From JAUSKF01 sp964545345 (GTDB taxonomy: Bacteria; Patescibacteriota; Minisyncoccia; UBA6257; WO2-44-18), in the NCBI GenBank assembly GCA_964545345.1, contig CAZJFE010000024.1, positions 1 to 10,684 of the forward strand: a stretch of DNA of 10,684 nucleotides. The letters run 5' to 3'. Below are positions 4,389-8,241 of this stretch, piece after piece; position 1 is the first letter of the stretch, and each line of letters opens with the position of its first letter. A program made the translations under genes and the position numbers. The notes beneath the pieces are model-generated. The model had not been told where the DNA came from. It saw only the letters and a program-made list of their open reading frames with translations, and did not search any database.

Positions 4389-5088
4389 ATTTTTCATTAG
4401 GAACGATGGAAGGAACGCGCCCCAAACTCATTTCCTTATTTTTTCGGACGGGGCCGACGAAGATCTCGGCATCTCCACATTGCATCATAATTTCCGCGAC
4501 GCCTTTTTGGTTGAACTGATCAGCGCAACGGAAGGGCTTTGTTGAGAAAACTGATTTCCCGCGCAAATACCAGAAAAGTGTCCAGGCGTAGGAGTAAATA
4601 ATGGAGGTTTCCATTTTGTACGGAACTAACCCACATTCTTTAGCGCCCACCAGAGTTTTAGCCGGCCGCACAATTCCGGATAGCAGGTACCATTTATCTG
4701 CTTGGAAGCTACGGCTAAGATAGTAGTTGATCATCGCGTACAGCCACTGCAAGTTGGCTGGTTCAGGCAAATCAAGATTATTCCTCTTTTCCACGGCCGC
4801 GGCGGAAATCTCCGGGAACCGTTTTTCAAATCCTGTTTTGATTTCCGAATACTGCAGATTTTTCGGCAAATTTCCAAAAGGCACCACCGGGAAAAGGACG
4901 TATTGGAATTGCTTGGCGCTCAGGCCATAAAGAGTTTTTCGGTGGAAAGGGATCTCTTTATAATCAGCGGGTTTAACCCATGCTTTACATTCCGGGAAAA
5001 GTTCCAAAACTTCTTCAATTGAAATAAATGAGCGCCCCATGATCTTGGCGGCGCTCTCCTGCGTGGTAAAACTTGGCGCCTTGTTCAT
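4387..5088 (-). CDS. Protein of unknown function, 233 aa
   Basis: I do not recognise this family. The protein looks soluble, with four cysteines (PECKAW, AKECGL, FRCADQ, MMQCGD) that do not form a standard pair motif. The middle is rich in Trp and Tyr (LQWLYAMINYYLSRSF, then YSYAWTLFWYLRGKSVF). The C-terminal part (ADQFNQKGVAEIMMQC, GDAEIFVGPVRKN) reads like an alternating strand-helix fold. The N-terminal SAAKIMGRSFISIEEVLELF could be a small helical, possibly DNA-binding segment, but this is a guess. Start: ATG at 5088 with AAAGGA (minus strand, about 5095-5100) 6 bases upstream. Its promoter overlaps that of the divergent acetyltransferase gene. Confidence 0.8.
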   Translation of the reverse strand: MNKAPSFTTQESAAKIMGRSFISIEEVLELFPECKAWVKPADYKEIPFHRKTLYGLSAKQFQYVLFPVVPFGNLPKNLQYSEIKTGFEKRFPEISAAAVEKRNNLDLPEPANLQWLYAMINYYLSRSFQADKWYLLSGIVRPAKTLVGAKECGLVPYKMETSIIYSYAWTLFWYLRGKSVFSTKPFRCADQFNQKGVAEIMMQCGDAEIFVGPVRKNKEMSLGRVPSIVPNEK

Positions 5089-5114
5089 GAGGGGTCCTTT
5101 AATGATCTACATTC

Positions 5115-5143
5115 AATATAAAGCCGGTTGACTTAATCCGCAA
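5115..5143 (-). promoter_or_regulatory. Promoter of the 233-aa gene
   Basis: On the minus strand TTGCGG (5143-5138) and TATATT (5120-5115) are 17 bases apart. Transcription would start near 5108, about 20 bases before the ATG. The site overlaps the plus-strand promoter at 5128-5156. Confidence 0.65.
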
Positions 5144-5156
5144 CGGAGGCGATAAT
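5128..5156 (+). promoter_or_regulatory. Promoter of the GNAT gene
   Basis: TTGACT (5128-5133) and GATAAT (5151-5156) are 17 bases apart, each one base from consensus. Transcription would start near 5163. It shares 16 bp with the divergent minus-strand promoter, so RNA polymerase could occupy only one at a time. Confidence 0.75.
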
Positions 5157-5187
5157 ATTTCTCGGCACATTAATCGGAGCGTCTGAG

Positions 5188-5721
5188 GTGATCAAGATCG
5201 GTGAGTTGTCGAAAATCTGGACTCCGGAAGACGATATCTATCCATCGGGGATGCTGGAAGGTGTCGCGGAAGGAATCAATTGTCTGATTCCGGTACTTTC
5301 TAGGAATGCCGAGTCAATCTCTGCTGGCGATCTAGAATATATTCTCAGCCAGAGCAATTTTCATCTCATCTTTGCTATGGATGACGTCTGGCCGGACTTT
5401 ACCCGTCAGGTGGTTGGGATGGCCTTAATCTTTTTTGTTCAGCGTCCGGAAGGATGGCTTGGTCAAATCCACAGCGTGGTAGTTGATAAATCCTACCGCG
5501 GCCAGCATATAGGGAGCGGATTATTGAAAGCATTGTTGGCCGAAGCTGATTTGATGGCTAAGAAGTTGAATAAGAAGATTAAAGTTGAGTTGACGAGCAA
5601 TCCCAATAACGCTGATCGCGCGACGGCGATTAAGATGTATGAAAAATACGGATTTAAGATGGCGGCGTTAGCAGTGGATCAGGACGGAACAAATTTATAT
5701 CGGCTTGTCGTAACGCCCTAA
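5188..5721 (+). CDS. GNAT-family N-acetyltransferase
   Basis: A 177-aa protein likely to transfer an acetyl group from acetyl-CoA to an unknown amine. Strand beta4 and motif A are clear: QIHSVVVDKSYRGQHIGSGL (93-112), with the pyrophosphate loop Q106-H-I-G109-S-G111. Helix LLKALLAEADLMAKKL follows, then VELTSNP (beta5) and AIKMYEKYGFKM (147-158), the usual C-terminal Tyr and GF region. The first 60 residues are not conserved and may decide the substrate. Start: GTG at 5188, with GGAG (5176-5179) 8 bases upstream and a strong promoter at 5128. The stop codon lies in the terminator loop. The substrate cannot be inferred from the divergent neighbour, which is unknown. Confidence 0.9.
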   Translation: MIKIGELSKIWTPEDDIYPSGMLEGVAEGINCLIPVLSRNAESISAGDLEYILSQSNFHLIFAMDDVWPDFTRQVVGMALIFFVQRPEGWLGQIHSVVVDKSYRGQHIGSGLLKALLAEADLMAKKLNKKIKVELTSNPNNADRATAIKMYEKYGFKMAALAVDQDGTNLYRLVVTP

Positions 5722-5736
5722 AGGCGTTACTTTTTT
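5710..5736 (+). terminator. Terminator overlapping the GNAT stop codon
   Basis: GTAACGCC (5710-5717) pairs with GGCGTTAC (5723-5730) around CTAAA, which contains the TAA stop (5719-5721). TTTTTT follows. The hairpin unit ends 6 bases before tRNA-Ser(TGA). Confidence 0.93.
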
Positions 5737-5742
5737 AAAGAG

Positions 5743-5832
5743 GGAAGCGTGCCTGAGCGGTTTAAAGGGCTTGTCTTGAAAACAAGTAGGTCAGAAATGG
5801 CCTCGGAGGTTCGAATCCTCCCGCTTCCGCCA
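5743..5832 (+). tRNA. tRNA-Ser(TGA), CCA encoded
   Basis: Acceptor GGAAGCG (5743-5749) pairs with CGCTTCC (5822-5828). The discriminator is G5829, followed by genomic CCA at 5830-5832. The anticodon stem CTTGT/ACAAG closes loop CTTGAAA (anticodon TGA). A long variable arm and the T-arm GGAGG/CCTCC with loop TTCGAAT complete a class II tRNA. It is the only one of the four tRNAs with a visible 3' end here that encodes CCA. Like tRNA-Ser(CGA), it directly follows a terminator with no room for a promoter between. Confidence 0.95.
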
Positions 5833-5836
5833 AGTT

Positions 5837-5865
5837 TTACCTTCAAGCGAGGTAATTTTATTTTT
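5837..5865 (+). terminator. Weak terminator after tRNA-Ser(TGA)
   Basis: TTACCT (5837-5842) pairs with AGGTAA (5850-5855) around a seven-base loop; TTTTATTTTT follows. The stem is short and A/T-rich, so termination may be partial. The SDR gene's possible -10 (TATAGT, 5884-5889) lies just downstream without a good -35. Confidence 0.5.
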
Positions 5866-5910
5866 CCGGTTTTCGTGTTATTTTATAGTCGGTTCTTAAA
5901 TAGAGGATAT

Positions 5911-6696
5911 ATGGATACTAGGAGCGATGCGACGGTCATCACCGGAGGCAGTAGCGGTATCGGGCGGGCGATTGCTTTTAGGATGGTCAAAGAAGGAAAG
6001 GTTTTAGTTGTTGGCCTGACGGAAAGCAAGCTTCAGTCCATGTGTAATCAGCTTAACGCTATTAGTTTTATTAACGGTGTCGGTATTCAAGCGGCTTACA
6101 TCGCTGGAGATGTTGCTGATGAGGAAACGGCCGCGCGAGCCCTACGTCTCGTGGAGATGAATAGATGGACTGTGAAAAACCTTATTTGCAACGCCGGCAT
6201 CGGAAAGAGCGGAGCCGTGGAAAGTTACGGTTCGGAAATGTGGCGTCGAGTTTTTGATGTTAACGTTCACGGCGCTTTCTACTTTGTGAAGCAGTTTTTG
6301 CCTGGGATGTTGGAGCGAAAGAGCGGAAATATTGTTTTGATGAGTAGTACGGCCGGATTGCGTGGTTTCAAATATGTTTCCGCTTACACCGCCACCAAGC
6401 ACGCGCTGGTTGGTTTTGCTAAATCCATCGCGCAGGAACACGGCAAGCGGGGAATCGTCGCGGTGCCGTTCTGTCCTGGCTACGTGGATACGGAAATGAC
6501 CACGCGAACGATTCGCGGTCTGATGGAGCGAAGCAAAATTTCTGAGGAAGAGGCGCGCGCCAAAATTGCCAAGATTAATCCGCAAGATAGGATTATTCCC
6601 CCGGAAGAAATCGCAGAGATGGCCGCCTTCGTCTGTTCCGGAAAAGTTCCATCGCTGAGCGGTTGGCCCCTTTCCCTAAGCGGAGGCGAGGTGTGA
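5911..6696 (+). CDS. Short-chain dehydrogenase/reductase (SDR)
   Basis: A 261-aa NAD(P)-dependent oxidoreductase of the classical SDR type, full length. The cofactor site is TGGSSGIG (11-18). NAG lies at 94-96 and structural N118 in FDVNVHGAF. The catalytic set is Ser145/146 (VLMSSTAG), Tyr159 and Lys163 (YTATK), followed by PGYVDTEM (189-196). The substrate is unknown; FabG-like and short-chain alcohol dehydrogenases share all these motifs. GLTES (35-39), where a charged residue often follows the second strand, gives no clear NAD versus NADP choice. Start: ATG at 5911, with AGAGG (5902-5906) just upstream. Starts further upstream in the same frame would run through tRNA-Ser and are rejected. 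The TGA stop overlaps the next gene's GTG, so the pair is coupled. Confidence 0.93.
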   Translation: MDTRSDATVITGGSSGIGRAIAFRMVKEGKVLVVGLTESKLQSMCNQLNAISFINGVGIQAAYIAGDVADEETAARALRLVEMNRWTVKNLICNAGIGKSGAVESYGSEMWRRVFDVNVHGAFYFVKQFLPGMLERKSGNIVLMSSTAGLRGFKYVSAYTATKHALVGFAKSIAQEHGKRGIVAVPFCPGYVDTEMTTRTIRGLMERSKISEEEARAKIAKINPQDRIIPPEEIAEMAAFVCSGKVPSLSGWPLSLSGGEV

Positions 6697-7361
6697 CCAA
6701 GGAGCAACGGATCATTATCGGAATAGCGAACTGGTTGCGAAACAACGTTTCCGGAGATTTGGGTCTGCTAGTTCCGGTCAGTGGCGGTTCCGACAGCGCC
6801 CTATGTTTCTGGCTATGCAACCAAGTTTTTCCCAACAAGACCGTTGGTGTTTACGCGGGCGCTGATTTACGGGAAAGAAAGTGGTTTGAATCGGTGGGGC
6901 GGGTGCGTTTCATAGAGCCGCCGTCCTTCAGCTCCAACGCGGAAATTTTCCGCTGGGCGAAATTCTTGGAGATTTGTTATCAGGAAAGACGTGTCTTGAT
7001 TGGCACTAGAAATCGGATGGAAGATTTGCTCGGCGGTTACAGCTTGGCCAGCCGACTGGCGACCGTTCTGCCGCTTGCGGGTGTTTGGAAATCGGATGTT
7101 CTGAAATGCTGTGAAGCGCTCGGAGTTCCTCCGGCGATTACCGATTCCAGTCGCAAAGCCGATCCGGATTGCGGTCGTCCCCAGGAGATGGCGGAAATTC
7201 CGATGGGAGTCATTGAGCGATTTTTGAAAGTAAAAAGCGGTTTGAAAAAACCCAGCCATCTGCGCGGCGTTTCCAAAGCGCAACGTGATTATCTGGAGAA
7301 GATGTATTCTCAAAACGTTTACAAGCTGGATTTACCGGAAAAAGGTCCGGTGATTGAATAA
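6693..7361 (+). CDS. NAD synthetase-like ATP-pyrophosphatase (short NadE-like protein)
   Basis: A 222-aa protein of the adenine-nucleotide alpha-hydrolase superfamily. The P-loop is VPVSGGSDSALCF (28-39, with SGGSDS at 30-35). GTRNRMEDLLGGYSLASRL (104-122) followed by PLAGVWKSDV (127-136) matches the NadE pattern of GTxNxxE, a GY turn, then PL..L.K..V. IPMGVIERFL (169-178) matches the C-terminal NadE helix. It lacks the glutaminase domain and is about 40-50 residues shorter than ammonia-dependent NadE, mainly between the P-loop and GTRN. NAD from deamido-NAD is the likely reaction, but a related adenylating enzyme is possible. Start: GTG at 6693 with GGAGG (6682-6686) 6 bases before it; it overlaps the SDR stop as GTGA. 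The upstream TTG at 6663 has no such site. Confidence 0.75.
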   Translation: MTKEQRIIIGIANWLRNNVSGDLGLLVPVSGGSDSALCFWLCNQVFPNKTVGVYAGADLRERKWFESVGRVRFIEPPSFSSNAEIFRWAKFLEICYQERRVLIGTRNRMEDLLGGYSLASRLATVLPLAGVWKSDVLKCCEALGVPPAITDSSRKADPDCGRPQEMAEIPMGVIERFLKVKSGLKKPSHLRGVSKAQRDYLEKMYSQNVYKLDLPEKGPVIE

Positions 7362-7363
7362 AA

Positions 7364-7387
7364 AGCCCCTCATTTTTATGAGGGGTT
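7364..7387. terminator. Bidirectional terminator after the NadE-like gene
   Basis: CCCCTCAT (7366-7373) pairs with ATGAGGGG (7378-7385) around TTTT. The flanking A7364/T7387 and G7365/T7386 extend the stem. On the plus strand only TT follows; on the minus strand the stem is followed by GCTTTTTATT, so the minus direction looks stronger. GGGG (7382-7385) could also pair with CCCC at 7391-7394. Confidence 0.65.
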
Positions 7388-7426
7388 AAGCCCCCTATTT
7401 CCACATCAGCTCTCGTCGCGTTGCAA

Positions 7427-7512
7427 GCTAAAATGCTTGTTTCGCGAGGAGCGAGGAGGCAGGAATAGACTTTATTTCAACGACGAGCGACATAGCGAAC
7501 AAGCATTTTAGC
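7427..7512. repeat. Long inverted repeat inside the 7390-7655 element
   Basis: GCTAAAATGCTTGTTTCGC (7427-7445) and GCGAACAAGCATTTTAGC (7495-7512) are complementary over 18 pairs with a single bulged T. The enclosed 49 bases include GAGCGAGGAGG and CGACGAGCGAC, which can pair elsewhere in the element. Confidence 0.8.
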
Positions 7513-7543
7513 CGCAACCCGGAAGGGATGCGGCTATTTTATT
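7510..7543 (+). terminator. Terminator-like hairpin inside the element
   Basis: AGCCGCA (7510-7516) pairs with TGCGGCT (7529-7535). The inner CCC/GGG closes a GGAA tetraloop, with an A-A mismatch between the two helices. TATTTTATTTC follows. It would stop plus-strand transcripts that escape the NadE-like gene. Confidence 0.7.
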
Positions 7544-7604
7544 TCATAACTGTGTCATTCCTCCTCGGCGTAGGGTATACGCCATCGTCGTCATTCCTTG
7601 TTCT

Positions 7605-7633
7605 GAAAATAAAATCTGCCGCATCGCGGCAGA
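7605..7633 (-). terminator. Terminator of the phosphoribosyltransferase gene
   Basis: On the minus strand TCTGCCGC and GCGGCAGA (7633-7626 with 7622-7615) pair around GAT and are followed by TTTTATTTTC. It lies 25 bases after the stop of the minus-strand gene at 7658, and inside the right arm of the element. Confidence 0.85.
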
Positions 7634-7657
7634 GATTGATGTGAAAATAGGGGGCCA

Positions 7658-8137
7658 TTATGCAATTTCCCACGGGAAGCGAATCCATTTTTCGGTCTTT
7701 TCCCGAATCCAAATATCCGGCGGATTTTTGCTTTGTTTATGAAGATACCAGGTAGCCCGGAAAAACTTTTTGTAGATGCATAGCGCTTTTCCAGTGTCGG
7801 AGATATCGTCCACTACCAGAGTTTCGTCGCGCCACTCCTGACACTTTTTTTGTACCGCTAGCCATTTTTCTTCATCGCTCAAGCCCGGACTGCATTTTTG
7901 CTCCCAGCGCGCCCGTAACTCCATCATTGTTTTCAGCAGACTTCCGTTGACGACCGGGATGTCGTTCATCCGATGTGACAGCCAGGTGGCAATCGGCCAA
8001 CCGCCGCGAGGCGGAGCGTAAATTCTTTTGAATTTTCTCCCCGTGCCTTTAATCGCGTTCGCTAGCTTATCCATATCCGCATTGAGTTGTTCCGGCGAGA
8101 TAATTTCTTGCTCTACTCCAAGCGGGACTGCTACCAA
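7658..8137 (-). CDS. Phosphoribosyltransferase-domain protein (COG2236-like)
   Basis: The PRPP-binding loop TLVVDDISDTGKAL is unmistakable, and RIYAPPRGGWPIATWLSHRM supplies the pyrophosphate-side loop. The ending PDIWI...KWIRFPWE matches, from memory, the C-terminus of COG2236 predicted phosphoribosyltransferases, related to xanthine/hypoxanthine salvage enzymes; the base is unknown. About 30 residues between the two loops (MMELRARWEQKC...) look like an insertion. Start: I chose TTG at 8137 (159 aa), because AAAGGAG (AGGAG at 8148-8144) lies 6 bases before it and a promoter sits at 8181-8209. A longer frame from TTG at 8209 (183 aa) adds 24 unconserved residues and has no ribosome binding site. 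A purine-salvage role is an inference. Confidence 0.85.
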   Translation of the reverse strand: MVAVPLGVEQEIISPEQLNADMDKLANAIKGTGRKFKRIYAPPRGGWPIATWLSHRMNDIPVVNGSLLKTMMELRARWEQKCSPGLSDEEKWLAVQKKCQEWRDETLVVDDISDTGKALCIYKKFFRATWYLHKQSKNPPDIWIREKTEKWIRFPWEIA

Positions 8138-8180
8138 GGCGTTCTCCTTTTTTGGGTTTGCCGTATCAAGAACTGCTTCA

Positions 8181-8209
8181 ATTTTATGATAAAATTTGCT
8201 TAAGGGCAA
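8181..8209 (-). promoter_or_regulatory. Promoter of the phosphoribosyltransferase gene
   Basis: On the minus strand TTGCCC (8209-8204) and TAAAAT (8186-8181) are 17 bases apart. The predicted start near 8174 gives a leader of about 37 bases to the TTG at 8137. Its -35 box uses the same TTG that would be the alternative start codon. Confidence 0.55.
8187..8195 (+). promoter_or_regulatory. Extended -10 candidate for the P-type ATPase gene
   Basis: TG-A-TAAAAT fits an extended -10 and would start transcription about 40 bases before the ATG at 8242. No -35 match is seen. It lies within the divergent promoter at 8181-8209. Confidence 0.3.
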
Positions 8210-8241
8210 TAAACAAGCTTTTCGCCCTATTTATGTGAAGG

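Larger units (their letters stand above)
7390..7655. mobile_element. Candidate MITE-like element bounded by 19-bp inverted repeats
   Basis: The left end GCCCCCTATTTCCACATCA (7390-7408) and right end TGATGTGAAAATAGGGGGC (7637-7655) are inverted repeats with one mismatch. The 266 bp hold no gene. Inside are an inverted repeat at 7427-7512, hairpins at 7510-7535, 7567-7583 (GGCGTA/TACGCC) and 7615-7633, and a direct repeat GTCATTCCT (7554-7562 and 7590-7598). Only a three-base TTA flank (7386-7388 and 7658-7660) hints at a target duplication, and it does not abut the repeat ends exactly. It could equally be a large structured RNA. No transposase is present. Confidence 0.5.

Noticed and set aside
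4702..5022. Plus-strand open frames of 106 and 67 codons
   Set aside because: They are antisense to the 233-aa minus-strand gene, which has a promoter and ribosome site; the plus frames have neither.
5749..5910. Upstream extension of the SDR gene from GTG at 5749
   Set aside because: The extension translates tRNA-Ser(TGA) and its terminator. The SDR fold begins directly after the ATG at 5911, which has its own ribosome site.
6663..6692. TTG start ten codons upstream for the NadE-like gene
   Set aside because: It lies well inside the SDR gene without a ribosome site, whereas GTG at 6693 has GGAGG at good spacing and a GTGA overlap.
3848..6696. Recoded UGA (Gly), as in Gracilibacteria and Absconditabacteria
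   Set aside because: TGA ends thyA and the SDR gene exactly where the next gene begins, and the reading frames contain no in-frame TGA needing a sense meaning.
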